This document shows positions 54,101-61,947 of a stretch of 64,000 nt of DNA, piece after piece. The stretch is from Flavobacterium psychrophilum. GTDB taxonomy: Bacteria; Bacteroidota; Bacteroidia; Flavobacteriales; Flavobacteriaceae. Positions within the stretch are counted from its first letter, which is position 1. The number at the start of each line of letters is the position of its first letter. The stretch is taken from positions 62,001 through 126,000 of the forward strand of contig CAMAWT010000006.1 in the NCBI GenBank assembly GCA_945862065.1, read 5' to 3'. A model generated the notes under the pieces. It did no database searches and was not told the origin of the DNA. It worked only from the letters and a program-made list of their open reading frames with translations. Both the position numbers and the translations under genes were made by a program.

Positions 54101-54352
54101 GCTGTCTTTTACGTTTTTGTATTCGGTAGTAAGGTTGAAATTAGGTGCAGGATTAAGGGTGTAGCCCAAAATGGTTACAAACAATTCCCTCAGAAATCCT
54201 TCCTGAAATTGTTCTTCTTTGCTGTTGCGGATATTGTCCTGAATAGTGCCATTATGAAAATAGGCGGAATAGGCAGAAAATGCAGTTGTAATTTTAGCTG
54301 AATCTTGTTGACTCAAATATTTTTTGAGCACTGAGGCTTGAAATAAAGGCAT
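51140..54352 (-). CDS. Type IIG restriction-modification enzyme (Eco57I-like)
   Basis: A 1070-residue single-chain restriction-modification protein. The N-terminal nuclease has a PD-(D/E)xK-type set: Asp88 in KKADGAILV and the pair Glu102-x-Lys104 in VIELKGT. A helical linker carries GVFYTPKYITKYIVE (385-399). The gamma-class N6-adenine methyltransferase has the SAM motif DPACGSGAF (452-460) and the catalytic NPPY (575-578). The C-terminal part (about 700-1000) should be the target-recognition domain. The C-terminal helical tail completes the family layout. Such proteins both methylate and cut, and they need no separate specificity subunit. Target sequence unknown. Confidence 0.93.
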   Translation of the reverse strand: MPLFQASVLKKYLSQQDSAKITTAFSAYSAYFHNGTIQDNIRNSKEEQFQEGFLRELFVTILGYTLNPAPNFNLTTEYKNVKDSKKADGAILVNDKVSAVIELKGTNTTDLGKIEAQAFGYKNNQPECVYVITSNFEKLRFYIDNAIEYLEFNLFQLNKAEFELLYLCLAYDNIKNNVAKSIKDQSVSEEDTITKKLYKDYSLFKRELFQNLVQLNPQYDPLELFQKSQKLLDRFLFIFFAEDRNLLPTNLIFRINKEWQQLQQMRIQVSLYDRYKTYFDDLNTGAKVQLPAFSQTNTIDKEEHQIFAYNGGLFKSDDLLNTIRIDDAVLFNHTEKLSNYDFASEVDVNILGHIFENSLNELDEVKAQLEGAEIDKTKTKRKKDGVFYTPKYITKYIVENTVGKLCTEKKAELGIADEDYTADKKRQKKTLQALVEKLDHYRKWLLQITICDPACGSGAFLNQALDFLIAEHRYIDELQAKLFGDAMVLSDIATSILEHNLFGVDLNEESVEIAKLSLWLRTAQPNRKLNDLNSNIKCGNSLIDDPAIAGEKAFNWQQAFPKVFEKGGFDVIIGNPPYLRIQGLKDAYPELTSFYENKFISAKGNYDIYVLFDEKSIELINNLGVISFIQPHKFLVSDFGIGIREHFCNNKYVESIIHFEEHLVFEVTTYTCILTLTKKSKQDFKFKYLIPKKINEPFEWEKLSYTEISNQPWNLNSSAVNAFFNKLHNANFNLGDFINIFSGIQTSGDSIYIIEGEEKNDFIYGYSKELNKKVIIEKQIVKQIIKGSDIKRFNTLNSNQYVIFPYEIVDEKAQIIEEEDIRNKFPNCYEYLKLNEFTLRNREKGKMNHKNWYTYVYPKNLILSNRPKLVSPDITFGLNITKDNVPLCLKNGAYGIKIHTKYEQFENFFMCLLNSNLLWFYLKSTGNVLRGGYFRFNTKYITPFPITKLPENILEYNEKADKILLFNQNLSFLNSKFQRTIQRKFNLEDVPKKLQDWYVLSYADFIKELAKKKVKLSLSEEAEWEDYFMQESKKALDLKAQIDATDKAIDKMVYELYGLSEEEVLIVEKS

Positions 54353-54521
54353 AGACTTTTATATTAAAACTTGAGCAATTGTGTGTTATTGATTTTGGTA
54401 AAGTTTAAATGTAAAAATAATAATTTTTGCATTAACGTAACTGTTTATATTTTATTAACATTGCAATTCGATAAAAAATAGTGTTTGGTATTACATTCCA
54501 AAACGTCTTTACAACGTAAAC

Positions 54522-54667
54522 CGCGTGAGGGATAGAGGCGGCATCCTTTTACTTGCCCCTGGGCGGTAGTGCTGGTTTGGGGCAAGTAAAAGATAGAGCC
54601 GAAAGCCCGACAGCACAAAAAAACCTTAACCCATTAAAAGGTTAAGGTTTTTTGTGGTGGCACGCCC
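54522..54667 (-). repeat. REP-like intergenic element, copy E, carrying the bioB terminator
   Basis: Read on the minus strand: GGGCGTGCC, hairpin 1, TCGGGCTTTCGGC, hairpin 2 (arms at 54579-54594 and 54543-54559; ATCTTTTACTTGCCCC type), GATGCCGCCTCTATCCC, TCACGCG. Hairpin 1 coincides with the terminator at 54618-54653. Confidence 0.85.
54618..54653 (-). terminator. Intrinsic terminator after bioB
   Basis: Perfect 14-bp stem AAAAAACCTTAACC / GGTTAAGGTTTTTT with loop CATTAAAA. It lies 23 bases after the bioB stop and forms hairpin 1 of the repeat element there. Confidence 0.88.
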
Positions 54668-54675
54668 AAATTATG

Positions 54676-55758
54676 TTATTTTTTACCTGATGCGGCTAGG
54701 TTTTTCTCTATGGTGTGGCTTGGTCGGGTCCATTTTGGTTTTTCGCCCAAGGCTTGGTATTGAGAATCGGCAGCTTCAACGGTTTTGGGTTGCGATATTT
54801 TGGTGAACGGTTTTTGTGGTTGTAACCCTAATAATTCAAACATTTTCATGTCGTCTTCCACGTCTGGATTTGGAGTTGTGAGGAGCTTATCTCCAGCAAA
54901 AATAGAGTTCGCACCTGCAAAAAAGCACATGGCTTGACCTTCGCGGGTCATGTTGGTGCGTCCGGCAGAAAGGCGTACTTGGGTGTTTGGCATTACGATG
55001 CGTGTGGTAGCTACCATGCGTATCATTTCCCAAATTTCGATTGGTTTTTCGTCTTCCATCGGTGTTCCTTCAACGGCTACAAGTGCGTTGATAGGCACTG
55101 ACTCGGGTTGCGGACTTAGTGATGACAGAGCTACGAGCATTCCGGCACGGTCTTCAATGCTTTCTCCCATTCCGATGATGCCGCCGCTACAAACAGTAAC
55201 GTTGGTTTTTCGAACGTTTTGGATGGTTTCAATTCGGTCTTCAAAACCGCGTGTTGAAATGACTTCTTTATAATAATCTTCGGATGTGTCAAGGTTGTGG
55301 TTGTAGGCATAAAGACCAGCTTCTGCAAGGCGATGTGCTTGGTTTTCGGTAATCATTCCGAGTGTGCAGCACACTTCCATGTCGAGTTTGTTAATGGTAC
55401 GAACCATTTCTAGAACTTGATCAAATTCGGGTCCGTCTTTAACGTTTCTCCATGCGGCTCCCATGCAAACTCTTGAAGATCCGCCGGCTTTGGCGCGAAG
55501 AGCTTGTGCTTTTACGTGGCTCACAGTCATGAGGTCATTTCCTTCTACTTCTGTATGATATCTTGCGGCTTGTGGGCAATAACCGCAATCTTCTGGGCAT
55601 CCACCTGTTTTGATAGACAACAAAGTAGATACTTGAACTACATTTGGGTCATGGTTTTCTCTGTGAATAGATGCGGCTTCATACAATAAATCCATTAAGG
55701 GTTTGTTGTATATTGCTATGATTTCTTCTTGGGTCCAATTGTGTTTTGTGATGCTCAT
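54676..55758 (-). CDS. bioB: Biotin synthase
   Basis: Radical SAM enzyme that inserts sulfur into dethiobiotin, the last step of biotin synthesis. The CxxxCxxC cluster motif is in TGGCPEDCGYCPQAARY. Further marks: CMGAAWRNVKDG, CCTLGMI, YNHNLDTS and RLSAGRTNMTREGQAMCFFAGANSIF split across the Cys and Arg ligands of the second cluster. The 360 residues include a C-terminal tail. A TAnnTTTG core (TATTTTTG, minus 55779-55786) precedes it. It is 24 kb away from bioA/D/F. Confidence 0.97.
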   Translation of the reverse strand: MSITKHNWTQEEIIAIYNKPLMDLLYEAASIHRENHDPNVVQVSTLLSIKTGGCPEDCGYCPQAARYHTEVEGNDLMTVSHVKAQALRAKAGGSSRVCMGAAWRNVKDGPEFDQVLEMVRTINKLDMEVCCTLGMITENQAHRLAEAGLYAYNHNLDTSEDYYKEVISTRGFEDRIETIQNVRKTNVTVCSGGIIGMGESIEDRAGMLVALSSLSPQPESVPINALVAVEGTPMEDEKPIEIWEMIRMVATTRIVMPNTQVRLSAGRTNMTREGQAMCFFAGANSIFAGDKLLTTPNPDVEDDMKMFELLGLQPQKPFTKISQPKTVEAADSQYQALGEKPKWTRPSHTIEKNLAASGKK

Positions 55759-55813
55759 GTGGTTTTTTTATCTGCTTTCAAAAATAAGCATTTATTACAA
55801 AAGAAACAATGTT

Positions 55814-56749
55814 TTAAAGGGCAGTATTTTTTAAGAATAAAATGGCTTGAAGTTTGTCTTTTTCTATTTGAGATTTTAAGGCTTCGAGGTTTTCAAATTT
55901 TTGCTCGTCTCGTATGAAATCAATCATTTCGACAGTAATTTCTGAATCATAAATATCTTTATCAAAATTGAGTAAATGTACTTCAATAGATTGAGATGTT
56001 CCGTTAACGGTTGGTCGATTACCAATATTCATGATGCCGTTTACCGTTTGATTGTTGACAAGGCACGACACAATATAAACGCCGTTTTTTGGGATGAGTT
56101 TATATGATTCTTTAATTTGAATGTTAGCTGTAGGAAATCCGATGGTTCTTCCAAGTTGTTTTCCTGCAATAACCTGTCCAGAAAATGAATAATTGTAGCC
56201 AAGATAGTTATTTGTAAGTTTGATATTTCCAACTTCTAGCGCAGTTCTAATTTTGGTTGAACTAACAGCAATTTCATTTAATTCTTGTACGGAAATTTGT
56301 TCAACGTCAAAGTTGTATTTTGCTCCAAATTGGATAAGATCATGAATATCTGCGGTTCTGTTTTTTCCGAAACGATGATCATGTCCAATAATTATTTTGC
56401 TAATATTGAGTTGATCAACTAAAAGAGTTTTGACAAATTCTTCTGCACTAAAATTAGCAAATTCTTTATTAAATGGGTGAATGATTAAAGCATCAAGCCC
56501 GATAGAATTTAAAAGAGCTATTTTTTCCTCTATAGTGTTTAGTAATTTTAAGTTGGTATGTTCATTTAATATAAATCGAGGATGCGGATAAAAAGTGATG
56601 ACAACACTTTCTTCGTTCCTTTTTTTGGCTTCGGAAGTTAATTTGTCAAGTATTTTTTTATGACCTAGATGAATACCGTCAAAGGTACCGATTGTAACAA
56701 CGGTTTTTTTGGTGGAAGAAAATTCGGAAATGGAATGAAATGTTTTCAA
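55814..56749 (-). CDS. ribF: Bifunctional riboflavin kinase / FAD synthetase
   Basis: Makes FMN and FAD from riboflavin. The N-terminal nucleotidyltransferase domain has VVTIGTFDGIHLGHKKIL, FYPHPRFIL and IIGHDHRFGKNR; the C-terminal flavokinase domain has GRTIGFPTANIQ and NGVYIVSC with GIMNIGNRPTVNG. Start: the frame is open to 56785, but the minus-strand promoter core TATATTTG at 56766-56773 lies inside that extension. So TTG at 56749 (LKTFHSISEF, 312 residues) is more likely. Flavin pathway partner of ribE elsewhere in the window. Confidence 0.93.
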   Translation of the reverse strand: MKTFHSISEFSSTKKTVVTIGTFDGIHLGHKKILDKLTSEAKKRNEESVVITFYPHPRFILNEHTNLKLLNTIEEKIALLNSIGLDALIIHPFNKEFANFSAEEFVKTLLVDQLNISKIIIGHDHRFGKNRTADIHDLIQFGAKYNFDVEQISVQELNEIAVSSTKIRTALEVGNIKLTNNYLGYNYSFSGQVIAGKQLGRTIGFPTANIQIKESYKLIPKNGVYIVSCLVNNQTVNGIMNIGNRPTVNGTSQSIEVHLLNFDKDIYDSEITVEMIDFIRDEQKFENLEALKSQIEKDKLQAILFLKNTAL

Positions 56750-56790
56750 ATTTGGAAATAATTTGCAAATATAATGAATTGGCAATAAAA

Positions 56791-56818
56791 AAAGGGACTG
56801 AACGAATTCAATCCCTTT
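56791..56818 (-). terminator. Terminator after the M43 protease gene
   Basis: Stem AAAGGGA / TCCCTTT plus an inner TGAA/TTCA pair; on the minus strand seven Ts follow. It is placed between the protease and ribF. Confidence 0.8.
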
Positions 56819-56836
56819 AGTTTCTATTAATATTTA

Positions 56837-58891
56837 TTATTCTTTAATAAATTGAATTGATTTTTTCTCATTATCTTTTTCAACAGTAATGAAGTAAACT
56901 CCTTTACTGAATGCAGCAGTTGAAACTGTCAAATCAGCGTTAGAAGATACTTTTTGTTGGTGTATTTTTTGACCAATTGTATTGTATATTGTGAAATTAT
57001 CAATGGAGTCTAAATCGTTAGGTAAAGAAACAGTAATAAAATCTTTACTTGGGTTTGGATACACATATACGCCACTTAAAGCTTCAAAAGCATCATTAGC
57101 AGCTGTTAAATTAATACTAAAAGATTTACTTTCTGAAGCACCAAAAGTAGCACCACTTACAACTGTAATGTTTAAACCAGAATTTTTGATGTAATAACTT
57201 CCATTACCATAAGGACCTGTTAATCCATCTCCAGCGCTATCCGTAATGGTAAAAATATAACAATCATTACTTGCAAGATTCCATGTAACATTGTTTACTA
57301 ATGTTTGTGTTGTATTGGTTGCTAAATTAGTATATGGACCTCCACTAAATAATGTGGTACCTGCAGAGTTTTTTAAATTCCATCTTGTTTCTGACCCATA
57401 ACGATCACCTACTAATTTGAATTTTACAGCATTGAAAGTATAATTAGATGGTGCTGTAGGCGGATTGTATGTTCCTGTACTTGTATTGTTGGTAGCTCTT
57501 TGATCGGCAACTCCATTCGCATTTATTACCGTTGCCGCAAACGACCCAGACGTTGTTCCAGATACAGGTATTATAACTGTTTCAAATTTATGAGTAGCTA
57601 AATTTCCGGTCCAATTGTAAGTTGTTGCTGCTCCTCCGTTCAATGAATATGATATTGATGCAGATGTTAATGCGGCACTTCCTCTATTGTAAATGGTAAT
57701 TTTTTGTCCAGAAGAAATAACACATGAACTTGTTGTTGCGCCACTGCATGATTCATCTACAATTACCTCTGCATCATTAGCAAAAAGAGTCATTGGTTGA
57801 TCTTTTGTTGATGTAGCTAGTGTATTTCTATTTGGTGAATTCGCTAAAACTGAAACAATTCTTGCTTTTTGATCTGCGGTAAAAATATTCATACAAGTAT
57901 CAACGGTGTAGTCCATATAGTTTTCAACCATATCATTTCCTGGAAGTGCTGCACAAGAGTTTGTACCAGTAGGACAGTTGCTGTTTGCAGTTGCAATTGC
58001 AGGAGTATCAAGACAATAGTCTCCTGCAGTATCACTACAACCCCCTTGAAAAGTATGTAATAATCCTAAATAATGACCCACTTCATGCGTCATTGTTCTT
58101 CCTTTATCATATGGAGCGTTGGTTAAAAAAGTACCGTCATTTAAGGCGCTACTTCCAAATGTTGCATAATTACAAACTACACCATCCGTGTTTGAAGCAC
58201 CGCCAAATCCAGCAATTCCAGCTAAATTACTATCTGGAAATTGAGCGTAACCTAATAATTGTGAGTCTGTAAATTGAACCGACCACATATTCATATACAA
58301 TGACGAATCCCAAATGGTGGTTGGTTTTACAACATTGTCTATGTCAGTTGTTGACCAAGATGATTGGCACAAATTAACTCTATGAATTCCGTTGGTTGGG
58401 TTTCCATTAGGGTCTTGTTTTGCTAATGCAAATTGAATTTGAATATCAGCCCCAATTGGATTTGTATTGTACCCAGGAGTATTAATCAATCTTCTAAAAT
58501 CTTGGTTAAATACCGTGATTTGAGATTCTACTTGTGCATCTGTGATGTTTGGTGCAGTACCAACAGCTTCACCATTGTGAATCACGTGCACCACAACTGG
58601 AATGGTTATAATTCCACCTGTTTGTGAAGCTACCATTTGCAGCTTTTTGTAGTTTTGAACCAAAGGAGCTAACCATGCTTCAAATTGTGCACTAGTTGCT
58701 CTTTTTGGGTTGTTTTCTTGTAGATATTGTTCGTATTCTGTTGATGCGCAACGAATAATTCCATTTTCCGCGCTAACTTCTTTGCCAAAAAGCGTACTTT
58801 TTTTACCGTCTTTTGTTTGTGAAAAAGCTTGTATCGAAAAAGCTAACACAAAAAGTAACGACAATTTTGTAGCTAAAGTAAATTTCTTCAT
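56837..58891 (-). CDS. Secreted M43-family (pappalysin-like) zinc metalloprotease with T9SS tail
   Basis: A 684-residue exported protease. The signal peptide is 1-25. The catalytic site is HEVGHYLGLLH (His269, Glu270, His273, His279), followed by a Met-turn in ENYMDYTVD. Cys-rich segments around 285-310 suggest disulfides. A beta-sandwich region (about 360-600) includes GPYGNGSYYIKNSG-like repeats. The C-terminal 75 residues (VYPNPSKDFITVSLPND... to ISIQFIKE-type end) form a type A sorting domain of the type IX secretion system. It is exported across the outer membrane and probably digests extracellular protein. Confidence 0.92.
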   Translation of the reverse strand: MKKFTLATKLSLLFVLAFSIQAFSQTKDGKKSTLFGKEVSAENGIIRCASTEYEQYLQENNPKRATSAQFEAWLAPLVQNYKKLQMVASQTGGIITIPVVVHVIHNGEAVGTAPNITDAQVESQITVFNQDFRRLINTPGYNTNPIGADIQIQFALAKQDPNGNPTNGIHRVNLCQSSWSTTDIDNVVKPTTIWDSSLYMNMWSVQFTDSQLLGYAQFPDSNLAGIAGFGGASNTDGVVCNYATFGSSALNDGTFLTNAPYDKGRTMTHEVGHYLGLLHTFQGGCSDTAGDYCLDTPAIATANSNCPTGTNSCAALPGNDMVENYMDYTVDTCMNIFTADQKARIVSVLANSPNRNTLATSTKDQPMTLFANDAEVIVDESCSGATTSSCVISSGQKITIYNRGSAALTSASISYSLNGGAATTYNWTGNLATHKFETVIIPVSGTTSGSFAATVINANGVADQRATNNTSTGTYNPPTAPSNYTFNAVKFKLVGDRYGSETRWNLKNSAGTTLFSGGPYTNLATNTTQTLVNNVTWNLASNDCYIFTITDSAGDGLTGPYGNGSYYIKNSGLNITVVSGATFGASESKSFSINLTAANDAFEALSGVYVYPNPSKDFITVSLPNDLDSIDNFTIYNTIGQKIHQQKVSSNADLTVSTAAFSKGVYFITVEKDNEKKSIQFIKE

Positions 58892-58996
58892 TAGTTTAAT
58901 ATTATGGTTAGTTTAGTTTTTTGTAAAATTAAAAATTTAATTTACATAAAAAACAATTTTATTAAAAAAAATTGACATTCAATGGATTGCTGATTT

Positions 58997-59563
58997 TTAT
59001 TTTCCGTTGAAGGTATTCATCGTAGTATCTAACCCTGATAATGCAAAAGAAGTAATGATTTCAGAACTTAATTCTAATCGTTCTGATAATTTTATTTTTT
59101 CTTCTTCGTTCCAATCTCCAAGAACATAATCAACTTGTTTTCCTTTTTTAAATTCATCACTTATTCCAAATCTAAATCGGGGGTATTCAGTAGAATTCAA
59201 GATTAATTGAATGTTTTTTAAACCATTGTGTCCACCATCAGACCCTTTAGTTTTTATTCGGATGGTTCCAAAAGCTATGTTTAAGTCATCAGTAATTATT
59301 AAGACATTTTCTTTTTCTATATTTTCTTTTTCCATCCAATATTTTACCGCTTTTCCGCTCAAATTCATATATGTATTTGGTTTAAGTAGTAAAAGATTTC
59401 GCCCTTTTGTTTTAAATTCTGCGATGTCACCCAATTTTGCAGTTTGAAATTGAAGATTTTCCTTTTTAGCAAAATAATCAAGAATTTTAAATCCAATATT
59501 GTGTCTAGTATTTACATATTCTGCGCCAATGTTGCCAAGGCCCACGATGAGAAATTTTTTCAT
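58997..59563 (-). CDS. pth: Peptidyl-tRNA hydrolase
   Basis: Cleaves peptidyl-tRNA released from stalled ribosomes. MKKFLIVGLGNIGAEYVNTRHNIGF contains the catalytic His and the conserved Asn; KPNTYMNLSGKAV, ITDDLNIAFG and KGSDGGHNGLKNI are typical. The frame is open to 59626, but a TACATTTG promoter core at 59624-59631 (minus) overlaps its first codons; ATG at 59563 (188 residues) gives the usual start MKKFLIVGLGN. An upstream ATG at 59620 remains possible. Same strand and close to rplY and prs. Confidence 0.93.
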   Translation of the reverse strand: MKKFLIVGLGNIGAEYVNTRHNIGFKILDYFAKKENLQFQTAKLGDIAEFKTKGRNLLLLKPNTYMNLSGKAVKYWMEKENIEKENVLIITDDLNIAFGTIRIKTKGSDGGHNGLKNIQLILNSTEYPRFRFGISDEFKKGKQVDYVLGDWNEEEKIKLSERLELSSEIITSFALSGLDTTMNTFNGK

Positions 59564-59669
59564 TGGAGGGAAATTTTCAGTTTTTTCTTTAGATATTAAT
59601 TTTAAAAGCCAATTCATCATATACAAATGTACTAATTTTGATAAAAGAATTAATTTATGTACATAAAAA

Positions 59670-59691
59670 AAGCACCAGTCGCCTGGTGCTT
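59670..59691 (-). terminator. Intrinsic terminator after rplY
   Basis: Perfect 9-bp stem AAGCACCAG / CTGGTGCTT with a four-base loop; six Ts follow on the minus strand. Confidence 0.85.
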
Positions 59692-59713
59692 ATTTGAAAA
59701 GTTGTAAAAAAAA

Positions 59714-60319
59714 TTATTTTTTCTTTTTTGCAGCTCCTTTTTCTGCTTTTGCAGCTTCTTGAGCAGCCTTCATAGCGGCACGAGAAATCTTCACTTGACA
59801 AACTACTGTGTTGTCTGGGTGCATTAATTTGAAATTGTTCACGGCTAATTTAGTCACATACAATTTGTTACCCATTTGAAGTTCAGAAATGTTAGCTTCT
59901 ACAAAATCAGGAAGATTTTTTGGTAATGCTTTCACTTTCAATCTACGTTGATTTAAATTCAAAACACCTCCTAAAAGAACTCCTGGAGAAGTTCCGGTAA
60001 CTTTAACAGGAACTTCCATCACTATTTCTTTGTCATCATTTAATTGAAAGAAGTCAATGTGTAAAATTTCATCTGAAACTGGGTGAAATTGAATGTCTTG
60101 TAAAATAGCATTGAATAATTTTCCATCCAAATCAATCGCAACAGTATGCGCATTTGGAGTGTAAACCAAACTTTTGAAAGCTTTGCTTTCTGATGTAAAA
60201 TGTACTGGTTGACTTCCTCCGTAAATTACGCAAGGAACCATTCCAGCATCACGTACGGCTTTAGTTGCCTTTTTGCCTACGTTTTCTCTTTCTGATCCTT
60301 TAATCGAAATTGATTTCAT
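59714..60319 (-). CDS. rplY: 50S ribosomal protein L25/general stress protein Ctc
   Basis: A 201-residue member of the long L25 (Ctc) family that binds 5S rRNA. The N-terminal domain includes [21 protein letters not shown]; the C-terminal TL5-type domain (about 95-185) follows, and a Lys/Ala-rich tail ends the protein. Long L25 is the rule in Bacteroidota. Encoded between prs and pth, a common bacterial order. Confidence 0.95.
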   Translation of the reverse strand: MKSISIKGSERENVGKKATKAVRDAGMVPCVIYGGSQPVHFTSESKAFKSLVYTPNAHTVAIDLDGKLFNAILQDIQFHPVSDEILHIDFFQLNDDKEIVMEVPVKVTGTSPGVLLGGVLNLNQRRLKVKALPKNLPDFVEANISELQMGNKLYVTKLAVNNFKLMHPDNTVVCQVKISRAAMKAAQEAAKAEKGAAKKKK

Positions 60320-60414
60320 TGTAAAAATATATAATTGTTAATAATTCTGCTTTGAGCATCTAGCTTTTGGCTTTATGCTGATTGTATTTTGCTTATCAGT
60401 GCTTTTGCCAATAA

Positions 60415-61356
60415 TTACATTAAAAACTTACCACTAATAGAATTGTTGTGTTGCACCATGTGCATTACTTCTGCAAAAAGAGGTGCACAACTCACGACTT
60501 TTATTTTTTTTGATTCTTTTTTTAATGGAATTGAATCGGTTACAATCAACTCTTCCAACTTAGAATTCTCTATTTTTTCATGAGCATCGCCCGATAAAAT
60601 GGCATGTGTACAAATTGCTCTAACGCTTAAGGCTCCTTTTTCTATCATAAGGTCGGCTGCTTTGGCAAGTGTTCCTCCAGTATCTATCATATCATCAACC
60701 AGAATTACATTTCTGCCTTTTACCTCACCAATTAACTCCATAGTGTCGATAACATTGGCAACTTTTCTTTGTTTGTAACAAATTACAACATCTGACTCTA
60801 AAAATTTAGAATAGGCGTAAGCCCTTTTTGAACCACCCATATCTGGTGACGCGATGGTTAAATTTTCTAAATTTAAACTTTTCACGTAAGGTAAAAATAT
60901 AGTAGAAGCAAATAAATGATCTACTGGCTTTTCAAAAAATCCTTGAATTTGATCTGCATGTAAATCCATGGTCATAATTCTTGTAGCTCCAGCAGCGTCT
61001 AATAAATTAGCAACTAGTTTTGCTCCAATCGGAACTCTTGGTTTGTCTTTTCTGTCTTGTCGTGCCCAACCAAAATATGGAATTACGGCAGTTATGTGTC
61101 TTGCTGAAGCTCTTTTAGCTGCATCAATCATAAGTAACAATTCCATCAAATTATCAGCTGTAGGAAAGGTAGAACATACTATAAAAACACGTAAACCTCT
61201 TATCGACTCTTCATAAGAAGGTTGAAATTCACCATCACTATAAATTGAGAACGTAACCTTACCTAGCGGAATGCCATACTTTTCAGCAATCTTTTCAGCT
61301 AAATAAACACTTTGCGAACAAGCAAATATTTTTGCTTCAGGTTCTTGGTGTTGCAT
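60415..61356 (-). CDS. prs: Ribose-phosphate pyrophosphokinase
   Basis: Makes PRPP from ribose-5-phosphate and ATP for nucleotide, His and Trp synthesis. N-terminal KIFACSQSVYLAEKIAEKYG, the FSDGE-like YSDGEFQPSY, the flexible loop AVIPYFGWARQDRKDKPR and the PRPP-binding site VILVDDMIDTGGTL are present. The 313 residues are complete. Upstream of rplY by about 95 bases. Confidence 0.96.
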   Translation of the reverse strand: MQHQEPEAKIFACSQSVYLAEKIAEKYGIPLGKVTFSIYSDGEFQPSYEESIRGLRVFIVCSTFPTADNLMELLLMIDAAKRASARHITAVIPYFGWARQDRKDKPRVPIGAKLVANLLDAAGATRIMTMDLHADQIQGFFEKPVDHLFASTIFLPYVKSLNLENLTIASPDMGGSKRAYAYSKFLESDVVICYKQRKVANVIDTMELIGEVKGRNVILVDDMIDTGGTLAKAADLMIEKGALSVRAICTHAILSGDAHEKIENSKLEELIVTDSIPLKKESKKIKVVSCAPLFAEVMHMVQHNNSISGKFLM

Positions 61357-61548
61357 TTTAATTTGTTTTTTTAATCCGAATGTTTTTAAATTTATAAATT
61401 AATTTATAATTCAATTCAAAAAAATATAAATGCCTCGGAAGTAGTTAGTTAGTTGTGTGTCGTTTTATCGAGTTGCAAATTTAGAAATAAATTTGAACTC
61501 TGAAAGGATATTTTTAACTATTTTTTTATTTTGTGAATTATTTTTATT

Positions 61549-61556
61549 TACATTTG
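61549..61556 (+). promoter_or_regulatory. Promoter core of tRNA-Leu
   Basis: TACATTTG, 31 bases before the tRNA. TTG at 61531-61533 is 15 bp upstream, slightly short for the consensus. Confidence 0.55.
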
Positions 61557-61587
61557 CACTCACAAATTTGAAGAAATTCAATTTTAT

Positions 61588-61667
61588 GCCTAGATGGCGG
61601 AATTGGTAGACGCGCACGACTCAAACTCGTGTACTTCGGTGTGTGGGTTCGATTCCCACTCTGGGTA
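61588..61667 (+). tRNA. tRNA-Leu (CAA)
   Basis: 80-base class II tRNA. Acceptor GCCTAGA/TCTGGGT ends with a G-T pair, D-arm TGGCGGAATTGGTAGACGCG, anticodon stem CACGA/TCGTG with loop CTCAAAC (anticodon CAA), a short extra arm ACTTCGGT, and T-arm GTGGG-TTCGATT-CCCAC. CCA is not encoded. Confidence 0.95.
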
Positions 61668-61673
61668 CAAAAT

Positions 61674-61710
61674 AAGACTTATTAAGACTTTCTTAATAGG
61701 TCTTTTTTTT
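61674..61710 (+). terminator. Intrinsic terminator after tRNA-Leu
   Basis: 14-bp stem AAGACTTATTAAGA / TCTTAATAGGTCTT (one T-G pair), three-base loop, then a run of Ts. Confidence 0.82.
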
Positions 61711-61947
61711 ATTTCCTACTTTTTAAATGTCACCCCACTTTTTCTGACGATTTGTATATTATTTCTCCTTAAACAATTTCACCTAACTAAAAGATTTTTT
61801 TTTCTCCATTTAAAATGGAATGAAAACCATTCGAGCTATTTATTGATTTTAAAAATAGTAGCAATTTTATAAATATATACAAAAATTTTACAACAACGTT
61901 TGCTTCATAATTGTAGAAATTTGTTGAAACATTAAAGCAAAAAAAAT

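Noticed and set aside
54522-54667. Possible biotin-responsive or other riboswitch next to bioB
   Set aside because: The structured element lies after the 3' end of bioB, not upstream, and is shared with unrelated loci.
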